Shown here in pieces: positions 6,133 to 13,706 of a stretch of 64,000 bases of DNA. The stretch covers positions 1-64,000 of the forward strand of contig DASVAS010000035.1 of NCBI GenBank assembly GCA_036376245.1, in the 5' to 3' direction. The stretch is from DATARR01 sp036376245. Lineage in GTDB: Bacteria; Acidobacteriota; Thermoanaerobaculia; Multivoradales; UBA5704. The position numbers and the translations under genes were made by a program. Position 1 is the stretch's first letter, and every line of letters starts with the position of its first letter. The notes below the pieces were generated by a model. The model saw only the letters and a list, made by a program, of their open reading frames with translations, had not been told where the DNA came from and did not search any database.

Positions 6133-8979
6133 ATGCGTTTCCCCCTGCTGGCGGCGCTCGCCGCGTGCGCCCTGCTCGTCCCCGGAGCCGGGGCCCAGAC
6201 CGTGATCCACCGCAACTGGACGGTGGAGGACGGCCTGGCGCAGATGCAGGTGCTCTCGATCGCCGAGGACCGCGACGGCTTCCTCTGGCTGGGCACCAAG
6301 TCCGGGGTGAGCCGGTTCGACGGCCACCGCTTCGAGAGCTTCCTGCCCAAGGACGGGGTCCCGGCCGCGCAGATCCTCGCCATTCAGCCCACGGCCAACG
6401 GCGACGTCTTCTTCGGCAGCGACGGCGACGGCGCGGCCGTGTTCCGCGGCGGCCGGTTCCAGCGCCTGCCGGCCGCCAGCGGTCTCGGCGCCGGCCGGGT
6501 GACGGCCATCGCCGCCGCGCCCGGGGGCGCGGTCCTGTTCGCCCGCGACCATCGGCTCGTGAGGCGCTCGTCCCTTGGCAGATACGAGGTTTTGCCGGCG
6601 GCCCTGCCGGAGGACGCCTTCATCCTTTCCCTTCTCGCCGCCCGGTACGGCGTCTTTCTCGGCACCCTGAAGCACGGCGCGTTCGTCCTCCGGAATGACC
6701 GGCTGGAGCCCCTGCGCGGTGAGGGCGGGCTCCCCGGGATGACGATCAACACCCTCCGGGAGGCGCAGCGGGGCGGCGTCTGGTTCGGCGGCGAGCGCGG
6801 GCTCTCGTTGTACCGCGGCGGCCGGTTCGAGCTCGTTCACGATCTGGAAGGACCGGCGCGCGACGAGGTCCATTCGTTCCTCGAAGCCTCGGACGGCTCG
6901 CTTTACGTCGGCGCCTACGCTTCCGGCCTGCGGGTGCTCTCCAGGGGGACGGCGGAGTGGCGCCGGATCGACCGGGAGAACGGCCTTCCCGACTGGCGGG
7001 TCTACGCGCTCCATGAGACCCGCGACGGCACGATCTATCTCGGCACGGACTCCGGACTGACCTTCTACGACAGCGGCGCCCTGGAGAGCTGGACCCCTCC
7101 AGGGCCGACCAACCTGCACCATGCCGTCTGGGCGATCCTGCGGCAGGACCGGGACGTCTGGTTCGGCACGGGGAGCGGCCTCACGGTCCTTCGGGACGGC
7201 GGGCGCTGGGAGCGGCCCGAGCGCTGGCGGGACCTCGCCGGCCATCCCGTCCGCGTCCTCCACCGGGGCGCTTCCGGCCGGCTCTACGTCGGCACGGTGG
7301 CGGCGGGGCTCTGGGTCGACGACGGCCGCCGCATCCGGCGCTACGGCCGGACGGAAGGTCTGCCGGGGGATATGGTGCGATCGGTCTACGAGGCGCCCGA
7401 CGGCACGGCCTACATCGGCACCAGCCGCGGCCTGGCCGTCCTGCGGGAGGGCCGGGTGGAGACCCTGCCGGGCGGCGCGCTGGCCGGAGAGAGCGTCTGG
7501 ACCGTCGCGGGCACGGCGGACGGCGCGGTCTGGTTCGGATTGCAGCGGGAAGGGCTGGCCCGCCTGGATCCGGACGGCTCGCTGCGCCGCTGGACCCGCG
7601 GGGACGGCCTGCCGGCGGACTCCGTCCTGTCCATCGCGGAGGCCAGGGACGGCGGCCTCCTCCTGGGAACCCCGCGGGGACTCTCCGTCTTCCGCGGCGG
7701 CCGGTTCCGGAACTTCGACAGCCGCCAGGGCCTCACCGAGGAGACCGTCTACTGCGCCCTGGAGGACGGGGAGGGACGGCGCTACCTCTCGACCAACCGG
7801 GGGATCAACATCTTCGAGCCGGGCGCGGCAATGGTCTCCCGGACCCTCCTGCGCGAGGACGGCCTGCCCTCCCAGGAGGGGATGCTCGGAGCCTGCGACC
7901 GCGACTCCGAAGGCCACCTCTGGTTCGGGACGGTGCGGGGCGTCGGCGTCTACGATCCCGGGAAGCGCCGCCCGGACCCCATCCCTCCCCGGGCGCACGT
8001 CACCGGCTGGAAGCTCTTCGGCAAGGAGCTGCCCCTGCCGGCCGCCGGACGGGCCTTCGACAGCCGCGAGAGCTACTTCGCCTTCTCCTACACCGGGATC
8101 GACTTCGCCAATCCCGGCAAGGTGCGCTACCGCCACCGGCTCGCCGGACTGGACCCGGACTGGGGCGCCAGCACGGACCAGCGGCAGGTCCAGTACACCA
8201 ATCTCGCCCCGGGCGCCTACCGCTTCGAGGTCCAGGCGGCCGGCGAAGGGGGAGCCTGGAGCGCCGCGGCGGCCCTGCCGTTCACGATCCGGCCTCTCCG
8301 CTGGTGGCAGCGGCCGGCGTGGACCCTCTCCCTCTCGGCCCTGACCCTGGTCATGGCCGGGGCGGTGGTCTCCGCCTACCGCGTGCGGCAGCTCCTGGCC
8401 TACGAGCGGCTGCGGACGCGCCTGGCGGCGGACCTCCACGACGATGTCGGCGCCGGCCTCACCGAGATCGCCATCCTCTCCGACGCGCACCCCGAGCTGG
8501 CTCACGCCGGCGAGACCGCCCGCCGGCTGGTGGACCGGATGAACGACCTCGTCTGGCTGGTGAACCCCCGGCGGGACTCCCTGCGCGAGCTGGTCGTGCG
8601 CCTGAAGAGCTCCTACGGCGAGACGTTCGCGCAAACGGGGATCGACTTCCGGGCTGGAGACCTCTCCTCCCTGGAGGACGCCCGGCTTTCCAACCCCTGC
8701 CGGGAGAGCCTCTACGCCCTCCTTCAGGAGGCCCTGCGCAACGCCCTGCGCCACAGCGGCGCGGGGCAGGTGCGGCTGGACGCGGCCCTGCGGGGGCGGC
8801 GCCTGGAGGTGACCGTGCGCGACGACGGGCGGGGCTTCGATCCCGCGGCCGTCGCCGAGGGGGAGGGACTGCGCAACATGAGGCGCCGCGCCGCCGCGAT
8901 CGGCGGCCGGCTGGAGATCGAATCAGCGGCCGGCTGTGGAACGGTCGTCCGCTTCACCGGTCCTGTCGGTGGGAAGTAA
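6133..8979 (+). CDS. Two-component sensor histidine kinase with periplasmic propeller and Y_Y_Y domain
   Basis: The 948 residues begin with a signal peptide (ALAACALLVPGAGA). About 24 to 610 consist of two-component regulator propeller repeats, seen as recurring GLPxxxV and WFGT..GLxxxRxG segments, forming two beta-propellers. A Y_Y_Y domain follows (about 620-720), then one transmembrane helix (about 730-750). The cytoplasmic part has a HisKA_3-type box with DLHDDVGAG (phosphorylated His769) and a HATPase_c domain with the N-box EALRNALRHSG and VRDDGRGFDP. The architecture matches Bacteroides-type glycan sensors without the fused AraC output. It is coupled to the next regulator gene, 13 nt downstream. 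The ligand is unknown. Confidence 0.94.
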   Translation: MRFPLLAALAACALLVPGAGAQTVIHRNWTVEDGLAQMQVLSIAEDRDGFLWLGTKSGVSRFDGHRFESFLPKDGVPAAQILAIQPTANGDVFFGSDGDGAAVFRGGRFQRLPAASGLGAGRVTAIAAAPGGAVLFARDHRLVRRSSLGRYEVLPAALPEDAFILSLLAARYGVFLGTLKHGAFVLRNDRLEPLRGEGGLPGMTINTLREAQRGGVWFGGERGLSLYRGGRFELVHDLEGPARDEVHSFLEASDGSLYVGAYASGLRVLSRGTAEWRRIDRENGLPDWRVYALHETRDGTIYLGTDSGLTFYDSGALESWTPPGPTNLHHAVWAILRQDRDVWFGTGSGLTVLRDGGRWERPERWRDLAGHPVRVLHRGASGRLYVGTVAAGLWVDDGRRIRRYGRTEGLPGDMVRSVYEAPDGTAYIGTSRGLAVLREGRVETLPGGALAGESVWTVAGTADGAVWFGLQREGLARLDPDGSLRRWTRGDGLPADSVLSIAEARDGGLLLGTPRGLSVFRGGRFRNFDSRQGLTEETVYCALEDGEGRRYLSTNRGINIFEPGAAMVSRTLLREDGLPSQEGMLGACDRDSEGHLWFGTVRGVGVYDPGKRRPDPIPPRAHVTGWKLFGKELPLPAAGRAFDSRESYFAFSYTGIDFANPGKVRYRHRLAGLDPDWGASTDQRQVQYTNLAPGAYRFEVQAAGEGGAWSAAAALPFTIRPLRWWQRPAWTLSLSALTLVMAGAVVSAYRVRQLLAYERLRTRLAADLHDDVGAGLTEIAILSDAHPELAHAGETARRLVDRMNDLVWLVNPRRDSLRELVVRLKSSYGETFAQTGIDFRAGDLSSLEDARLSNPCRESLYALLQEALRNALRHSGAGQVRLDAALRGRRLEVTVRDDGRGFDPAAVAEGEGLRNMRRRAAAIGGRLEIESAAGCGTVVRFTGPVGGK

Positions 8980-8992
8980 CGTGGGAAGTAGC

Positions 8993-9637
8993 ATGATCGA
9001 CGTCGCTCTGGTGGAAGACAACCCGACCATCCGCCACGGGCTCGCGGCCCTGATCGGCGGCACCCCCGGATTCCGTTGCGCCGGTTCCTTCGGCGACTGC
9101 GAGAGCCTGCTGCCGCGCCTGCGGGGGATGATCCTGGACGTGCTGCTGATGGACATCGTCCTGCCCGGCATGTCGGGCATCGAAGGGGTGCGGCGGATCA
9201 AGGAGATCCGCCCGGACCTCGACATCCTGATGCTCACGATCTACGACGACAACGACCGCATCTTCGAGGCGCTGTGCGCCGGCGCCAGCGGCTACCTGGT
9301 GAAGAAGACCCCGCCGGCGCGCCTGCTCGAAGCCATCCAGGAGACCCGGGCGGGCGGCTCGCCCATGAGCTCGCACATCGCCCGCCAGGTGGTGACCCTG
9401 CTGCGGCGGACCACGGCGCCGCGGCCGGCCGGGGGAGAGGAGGACTGCCTCCTCACCCGGCGCGAGCGGGACGTCCTGCACGGCCTCTCCGAGGGGGACG
9501 GCTACCAGGAGATCGGCCAGCGCCTGCACATCAGCGCCGACACGGTGCGCTTCCACATCCGCAACATCTACCGCAAGCTCCACGTCCACTCCCAATCCGA
9601 GGCCGTGGCCAAGGCGTTGCGCAAGGGTCTCCTCTAG
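8993..9637 (+). CDS. NarL/LuxR-family response regulator
   Basis: Starting at ATG 8993 (an upstream in-frame start would overlap the kinase), the protein has 214 residues. The receiver domain shows the acidic pocket VALVEDN, the phospho-acceptor Asp54 in LMDIVLPGMSG, and the lysine of YLVKK. The C-terminal LuxR helix-turn-helix spans about 150-210 (LTRRERDVLHGLSEGD and ISADTVRFHIRNIYRKL). It is the evident partner of the propeller kinase just upstream. Its targets could include the secreted peptide gene just downstream, but no operator was identified. Confidence 0.95.
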   Translation: MIDVALVEDNPTIRHGLAALIGGTPGFRCAGSFGDCESLLPRLRGMILDVLLMDIVLPGMSGIEGVRRIKEIRPDLDILMLTIYDDNDRIFEALCAGASGYLVKKTPPARLLEAIQETRAGGSPMSSHIARQVVTLLRRTTAPRPAGGEEDCLLTRRERDVLHGLSEGDGYQEIGQRLHISADTVRFHIRNIYRKLHVHSQSEAVAKALRKGLL

Positions 9638-9649
9638 GGAGGGGCTCAC

Positions 9650-9681
9650 GCCCCGCGCCTGATGGAATTTCGCGGCGGGGC
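9650..9681 (+). terminator. Candidate terminator after the response regulator
   Basis: GCCCCGC (9650-9656) can pair with GCGGGGC (9675-9681) around an 18-nt loop, 12 bp behind the regulator stop codon. There is no long U-tract, so the assignment is weak. Confidence 0.4.
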
Positions 9682-9738
9682 ATGGTACTTTCCAGTCTTA
9701 TGCGCGCCTTGCTATGGGCGCGGAAAGGAGCCTAACTG

Positions 9739-9990
9739 ATGTCGATTCCTTCGGTTGTTCGTAAAGCCGCCCTCGCCGCCGGCGTGGCGGGAGTGGCCTT
9801 CTTCGCGGCGAACACGTCTTCGGCCGCTCCGGCCGGCAACTGCATCTACTACAGCGACGCCAGCAAGACCACGGTCGTGGGCAAGTTCGGAAAGGACTGC
9901 TGTAACAACACGATCGCCTGGGGCACGCGGACGAGCTACTACGACTGCTCTTCGGCCTGCTTCATCTGCTACCCGCCGCCGCGCGACTAG
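9739..9990 (+). CDS. Small secreted six-cysteine protein (possibly DUF6289-like)
   Basis: An 83-residue product with a clear Sec signal peptide (about 1-30, cut near SSAAPA). The mature part of about 53 residues has cysteines at 35, 54, 55, 70, 74 and 77, and the segments CIYYSDASKTTVVGKFGKDC and AWGTRTSYYDC. It resembles the small secreted proteins called DUF6289, recalled rather than searched. GGAAAGGAGCC before the ATG is a strong ribosome-binding site. It lies 100 bp behind the kinase/regulator pair on the same strand and is followed by a strong hairpin. A disulfide-stabilised secreted peptide is likely; its function is unknown. Confidence 0.85.
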   Translation: MSIPSVVRKAALAAGVAGVAFFAANTSSAAPAGNCIYYSDASKTTVVGKFGKDCCNNTIAWGTRTSYYDCSSACFICYPPPRD

Positions 9991-10003
9991 ACCGCCGGCC
10001 GGA

Positions 10004-10029
10004 CCGCGGGCGGAGCCCTCCGCCCGCGG
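10004..10029. terminator. Bidirectional terminator hairpin between convergent genes
   Basis: CCGCGGGCGGAG (10004-10015) is complementary to 10018-10029, giving an 11-12 bp GC stem with a tiny loop. It lies between the stop of the secreted peptide gene and the stop of the convergent unknown gene. No U-tract is present. Confidence 0.55.
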
Positions 10030-10045
10030 CCGTCTCCGCCTGCAA

Positions 10046-10558
10046 CTACCTTCCCTCCTGGTCCATCACGCGATGGCGCAGGATTCGCCCGGCCCGTTCC
10101 AGGGCCAGGGGGCCGGCGGCGTCCAGCAGGGTCGCCATGGCCTGCGGGCTGCGAGTGAACCTCTCCAGGAGGTTGAGCCCGAACGCCCAGTCCTCGTCGA
10201 AGAGGTCGATCCAGCCCACGGCCTCGTTCTGGCGGAAGAGGGGAAAGCCGCCGCTCCAGCGGTCCCGCCCGAGGACGTAGTAGGGCTCCTTGCCCAGCAG
10301 CGGCCGGATGGCGGCGGCGAGCAGGGCCATCGAGCGCTCGCGGAACAGTCCGGCCGGCGGGTCTCCCCACTCCGGCCGCTCGCCCAGCCGCCAGAGGCCG
10401 TACGCCTCGCGGCCGTCCGGGGTGGGTGCGGCGTGGACCTCCCAGGGTCCGGCCGCGTCCGCCTCGCCGGCGGACCCTGGTTCGTCCTCGCCCTGGAAGC
10501 GGCGGAGGAACTCCTCGTCGAAAGCGTTGCGAATGGTAGGATCGTCCAGATCACGCAT
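10046..10558 (-). CDS. Unknown-family protein A (paralogue of the gene at 14919-15416)
   Basis: This 170-residue cytosolic-type protein has no signal or membrane segment. Its start MRDLDDPTIRNAFDEEFL, the segment DEPGSAGEADAAGPW, the central YGLWRLGERPE and the end LLDAAGPLALERAGRIL all align with the protein encoded at 14919-15416, so the two are paralogues of about equal length. I recognise no domain. The ATG has GGAGAG upstream. It follows the LOG-family gene but has its own promoter and a conserved leader. Confidence 0.8.
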   Translation of the reverse strand: MRDLDDPTIRNAFDEEFLRRFQGEDEPGSAGEADAAGPWEVHAAPTPDGREAYGLWRLGERPEWGDPPAGLFRERSMALLAAAIRPLLGKEPYYVLGRDRWSGGFPLFRQNEAVGWIDLFDEDWAFGLNLLERFTRSPQAMATLLDAAGPLALERAGRILRHRVMDQEGR

Positions 10559-10625
10559 GGGGGGCCTCTCCTGTGCGCGGTTGGGCTCGGCCGAGGTGAT
10601 GGCTCGTCCGGGCCGTTGTTCTTTC
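10559..10625 (-). promoter_or_regulatory. Conserved structured leader of unknown-family gene A
   Basis: Read on the minus strand, the region before the ATG contains AGAACAACGGCCCGGACGAG, then a GC-rich stretch with CCGAGCC, then ACCGCGCACAGGAGA. The same blocks, in the same order and spacing, precede gene B at 15416. GGCCCGG can pair with the later CCGAGCC (one mismatch); in gene B the equivalent pair is perfect. A shared regulatory RNA or translation-control leader is the likely reading. Confidence 0.5.
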
Positions 10626-10685
10626 TGGCCAGCCGTGCCGGCCAGTGGCTCGTGGCGGAGAAATTACGCCGCCTTTACGCTAGGA

Positions 10686-10715
10686 AGCGTAATCGGACGC
10701 GACAGGAGAAGTCAA
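10686..10715 (-). promoter_or_regulatory. Promoter of unknown-family gene A
   Basis: On the minus strand TTGACT (10715-10710) and TACGCT (10691-10686) are separated by 18 nt. Gene B has TTGACT, 18 nt and TAGGAT at the same distance from its ATG. The -10 lies inside a TTACGC/GCGTAA palindrome (10675-10692), a possible operator. Confidence 0.6.
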
Positions 10716-10728
10716 GACGTCTCCGCTT

Positions 10729-11310
10729 CTATCTTTCCGAGCGGTCCAGCCACTTCTCGGTGTAGGGATGGCGGTAGCCGGCGAGGCGGTCGAGGAGCCG
10801 GGCGTCGTCGTCGTCCACCAGGACCATGGCGCGGTGGTCCGGGGCGAGGAAGCGCTCGGCCGTGACGTGGTCGAGAAAAGCCAGCAGGTGGTCGTAGTAG
10901 CCCGCGACGTTGAGCAGGCCGCAGGGCTTGCGCTGGATGCCGAGCTGGCTCCAGGTCCACACCTCGAACCACTCTTCCAGCGTGCCGACGCCGCCCGGCA
11001 GGGCGATGAAGCCGTCCGCCAGCTCCGACATCAGTGCCTTGCGCTCGTGCATGGAGCCCACCACCCGCAGCTCCGTGAGGCCGCGGTGGGCCAGCTCCTT
11101 GGCTTCCAGGGCCTCGGGGATGACGCCGACCACCCGGCCGCCAGCGGCGAGGGCGGCGTCGGCCGCCACGCCCATCAGTCCGACGTGGCCGCCGCCGTAG
11201 ACCAGGGTGAGGCCGCGCCCGGCGACGGCGCGGCCCAGATGGGCCGCGGCCTCGGGGTAGACCGGCGAGGCGCCGGGGCTGGAGCCGCAGAAGACGCAGA
11301 CGCTCTTCAT
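10729..11310 (-). CDS. LOG-family protein (cytokinin riboside 5'-monophosphate phosphoribohydrolase type)
   Basis: The 193 residues contain the LOG signature pair: a Rossmann glycine loop (YGGGHVGLMG) and PGGVGTLEEWFEVW (the PGGxGTxxE motif). LOG enzymes hydrolyse nucleoside 5'-monophosphates to release a base, and were long misnamed lysine decarboxylases. Length and motifs are complete. A -10 box lies 7 nt upstream of the ATG, with no Shine-Dalgarno sequence, suggesting a leaderless mRNA. The bacterial substrate is uncertain. Confidence 0.93.
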   Translation of the reverse strand: MKSVCVFCGSSPGASPVYPEAAAHLGRAVAGRGLTLVYGGGHVGLMGVAADAALAAGGRVVGVIPEALEAKELAHRGLTELRVVGSMHERKALMSELADGFIALPGGVGTLEEWFEVWTWSQLGIQRKPCGLLNVAGYYDHLLAFLDHVTAERFLAPDHRAMVLVDDDDARLLDRLAGYRHPYTEKWLDRSER

Positions 11311-11317
11311 GCGGCGA

Positions 11318-11346
11318 AGACTACAGCTTCCTGGGTCAGCCGAGAA
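11318..11346 (-). promoter_or_regulatory. Leaderless-type promoter of the LOG gene
   Basis: On the minus strand TAGTCT (11323-11318) ends 7 nt before the ATG at 11310, placing the expected transcription start at or next to the start codon. A weak -35 (TTCTCG) lies 17 nt upstream of the -10. Confidence 0.5.
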
Positions 11347-11899
11347 TGGCGTCCACCTCGATCAACAGATCGGGGAACGCCAGGGGGGACAGCCGGTCGC
11401 CGGGACGGACGATCGCGACCTGCTGGTAGCCGTCTGGAGAGGGATCGCGGTAGACCTCGATCCGGGACTCGGGGAGGACGAAGAGCCAGGTTTCGGGGAT
11501 GCTCTTCTTCGCGTAGAGGCGGATCTTGACCTGACGATCGAATTGGACGCTGGAATCGGCGACCTCGATCAGGATCAGGGTGTCTCCGGGGGTGGGGTGC
11601 GACTCGGTGTAGAAATCGTCGCGGTAGCGCAGGATCGCAAGGTCCGGCTGCGGCTCGGAGTAGCCGTCCAGGTGAACAGGGTTCTGGACCGACACGACAA
11701 CCCGGTCTCCAAACGCTTTCCCTAGAGTCCTGTTGAGGCGGTTCACGCTTCCCGCGTGCTGGCTGCCGATCGGTGACATTTCCCAGATCTCGCCCTCGAT
11801 GAGCTCGACGCGGTCGTCTTCCGACAGGATGCCGGCATGGAGCATCTGGTGATACTCCTCGGTCGTGAACAATCTCTTCTGGATGGGCTCGGCAGCCAT
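11336..11899 (-). CDS. Uma2-family protein (DUF820, PD-(D/E)XK-like nuclease fold)
   Basis: The 187 residues match the Uma2/DUF820 family common in cyanobacteria and acidobacteria. Typical marks are FTTEEYHQM near the N terminus, DRVELIEGEIWEMSPI, EPQPDLAIL and TLILIEVADSS followed by RQVKIRLYAKKSIPETWL. The conserved Asp, Glu and Lys are those of a restriction-endonuclease-like fold; the biological role is unknown. I start at 11899 because AGGAGAGACGCAA directly precedes this ATG; the frame is open to 11950. Confidence 0.92.
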   Translation of the reverse strand: MAAEPIQKRLFTTEEYHQMLHAGILSEDDRVELIEGEIWEMSPIGSQHAGSVNRLNRTLGKAFGDRVVVSVQNPVHLDGYSEPQPDLAILRYRDDFYTESHPTPGDTLILIEVADSSVQFDRQVKIRLYAKKSIPETWLFVLPESRIEVYRDPSPDGYQQVAIVRPGDRLSPLAFPDLLIEVDAILG

Positions 11900-11967
11900 T
11901 TGCGTCTCTCCTGCCGCAACAGTATACCGCGTGGGCGGGATTTTTTCCACGGAAGCGCTCCGCGGCT

Positions 11968-12906
11968 TTACGCCACCTCCGCCGCGATCTCGATGGCGTT
12001 CAGCGCCCCGCCGCGGGTGAGATTGTCCATCACGGCCCAGAGCCAGAGGCTGCCGGCTTCGTCGCGGCGGACGTTGCCGTAGATGACCTTCTCGCTGGCG
12101 GCGGCGTCGATGGGGCCGAGATGCTTGGGTTTATCGGCCACCTCCAGGAGCGGGCTCACGCTGAGGGCCTTGCGCACGGCCGCGGGCGTGATCTGGCCGG
12201 CGAAGCGCACGTAGAGGCTCGCCGACACGGAATGGAAGACCGCCCCCTGCAGGATCTGCAACGCCACTGGCGGCGGCCCCCCCAGCAACGCCTGGAGCTG
12301 CGCCGCCAGGGGATCGGGGGAGAGCGGCGTCGGCAGCAGGTTGAAGGAGAGCTGCGTCCCGAAGACCGGCGTCGGGCTGCGGCGGGTCATGGCGATGATC
12401 TGCCGCGTCTGTTCGAACAGCTCCTCCAGGCCGGCGTCGTCGCGCATCGAGACCGGCTGGATCACCGTCGCTACCGCCTCCTGCGGGTCCAGGCCGCGCA
12501 GCGGGTGGAGCAGGTGGGCCAGCAGCACCACCGCCGGATGGGGCGACACCAGCACCCGGTGTCCCCGCGCCGCGTCCGTGTTCACCCCGGCCACCGCCGG
12601 GAAGCCGTCGTCCACCGTGGCGTCGAAGGAGAGCACGATGCCGGTGGTCTCCGGCGGCAGCTCCTTGAGGATGGGCCGGTTGTCCTCGATCGAGCCGCAG
12701 AAGAAGGCGACGCGCACGCCGCGCAGGCTCTCCGGCTCGTAGCGGCCCACCAGGGCGGCCGCCCCGGCGATCTCGGTCAGGGTGCCGATCTCGTCGTCCC
12801 GCGTGCTCAGCAGGCGCAGGTCGAACCCGAATTCCGGGCGGTTCTCGAGGGTCTCCCGCAACTCCTTGCCGAGGAGGCCCGAGGGGTGGAGGATGGCGAT
12901 GCTCAA
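11968..12906 (-). CDS. Aspartate-semialdehyde dehydrogenase-like protein (USG-1 type) lacking the catalytic Cys
   Basis: The 312 residues follow the fold of aspartate/N-acetylglutamyl-phosphate semialdehyde dehydrogenases: an N-terminal Rossmann segment (IAILHPSGLLGKEL), a dimerisation domain, and the active-site His in VFHSVSASLYVRF. Where active enzymes have the nucleophilic Cys (NPNC or equivalent), this protein has SPHPAVVLLAHLL, so no thioester can form. This fits USG-1-like proteins rather than an active Asd. It begins with TTG inside a TTGA overlap with pssA and is the last gene of a psd-pssA operon. Confidence 0.85.
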   Translation of the reverse strand: MSIAILHPSGLLGKELRETLENRPEFGFDLRLLSTRDDEIGTLTEIAGAAALVGRYEPESLRGVRVAFFCGSIEDNRPILKELPPETTGIVLSFDATVDDGFPAVAGVNTDAARGHRVLVSPHPAVVLLAHLLHPLRGLDPQEAVATVIQPVSMRDDAGLEELFEQTRQIIAMTRRSPTPVFGTQLSFNLLPTPLSPDPLAAQLQALLGGPPPVALQILQGAVFHSVSASLYVRFAGQITPAAVRKALSVSPLLEVADKPKHLGPIDAAASEKVIYGNVRRDEAGSLWLWAVMDNLTRGGALNAIEIAAEVA

Positions 12907-13706
12907 AGCGGGCTCCCGTCCGGAGGTGGCGGAGGCGGCTCCGGCTCTGGAGGCGGGCCGCCGCCGCGCCGCAGGCGTGAGAACAGACTCTCCAGCGGCG
13001 CCGACAGAGTGTAGGACATGGTGAGCACGAGCAGGAACGCCCGCGGCAGGTAGATCAGCAGCAGCAGGATCGCCGCGATCGGCACGAAGGCCCGGTAGCT
13101 CCAGCGCCTCCGCAGGTCGAACTTCTTGCCGCTGCGGTAGCGGAAGGTGGAGACCATGAGGCTGCCGATCAGCAGCAGGGCGATCCCCATGATCACCTGC
13201 ATGACGGTCTTCACGTCCCCCTCGTACTCGGGCGCGAAGATCAGGATCGAGCAGATCGATCCGCCGGCGGCGGGGGAGGGCAGGCCGGCGAAGTAGCGGC
13301 TGTCCACCACCCGGGTCTGCACGTTGAAGCGGGCGAGCCGGGTGGCCGCGCAGACCAGATAGAAGACCGACAGCAGCCAGGTGTCGCGGTGGAAGTCGCG
13401 CAATCCCCAGAGGTAGGCGAGCATCCCCGGCGCGGCGCCGAAGGTGATGACGTCGGCCAGCGAGTCGTACTCCTTGCCGAACTCGCTCTCGGTGTGGGTC
13501 ATGCGGGCGATCCGCCCGTCGAAGGCGTCGAGGAAGGCGGCCAGGAAGATCATCAGCCCCGCCATCCGGAACCGGCCGTCGAGACCCAGGATGATGGCGT
13601 AGAAGCCGAGCACCATGTTGCCCATGGTGAACAGGCTGGGCAGCAGGTAGGCGCCGCGGCGGACGCGCCGCGGCTCGGCCCGCGCGGAGGCGGGCTCGGA
13701 GATCAA
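12903..13706 (-). CDS. pssA: CDP-diacylglycerol-serine O-phosphatidyltransferase
   Basis: This 267-residue integral membrane enzyme makes phosphatidylserine from CDP-diacylglycerol and serine. The CDP-alcohol phosphotransferase signature is complete: DAFDGRIAR, then FGKEYDSLAD, with all aspartates in place, among several hydrophobic helices. The start is TTG at 13706, overlapping the psd stop codon (TTGA); the longer frame up to 13877 would be read through psd. A Pro-rich C-terminal tail (PPPPPPDGS) is present. Decarboxylation of its product by the upstream psd enzyme gives phosphatidylethanolamine. Confidence 0.93.
   Translation of the reverse strand: MISEPASARAEPRRVRRGAYLLPSLFTMGNMVLGFYAIILGLDGRFRMAGLMIFLAAFLDAFDGRIARMTHTESEFGKEYDSLADVITFGAAPGMLAYLWGLRDFHRDTWLLSVFYLVCAATRLARFNVQTRVVDSRYFAGLPSPAAGGSICSILIFAPEYEGDVKTVMQVIMGIALLLIGSLMVSTFRYRSGKKFDLRRRWSYRAFVPIAAILLLLIYLPRAFLLVLTMSYTLSAPLESLFSRLRRGGGPPPEPEPPPPPPDGSPL

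Noticed and set aside
6109..8754. 881-codon minus-strand frame opposite the histidine kinase
   Set aside because: Antisense shadow of a recognised kinase gene; no family resemblance.
10559..10640. A guanidine (ykkC-type) riboswitch before gene A
   Set aside because: GGACGAG-like sequence was noticed, but the rest of the known consensus could not be fitted and gene A is not a transporter or guanidine-related gene.
11968..12906. Active aspartate-semialdehyde dehydrogenase (asd)
   Set aside because: No cysteine is present at the nucleophile position, so the enzyme name would mislead.
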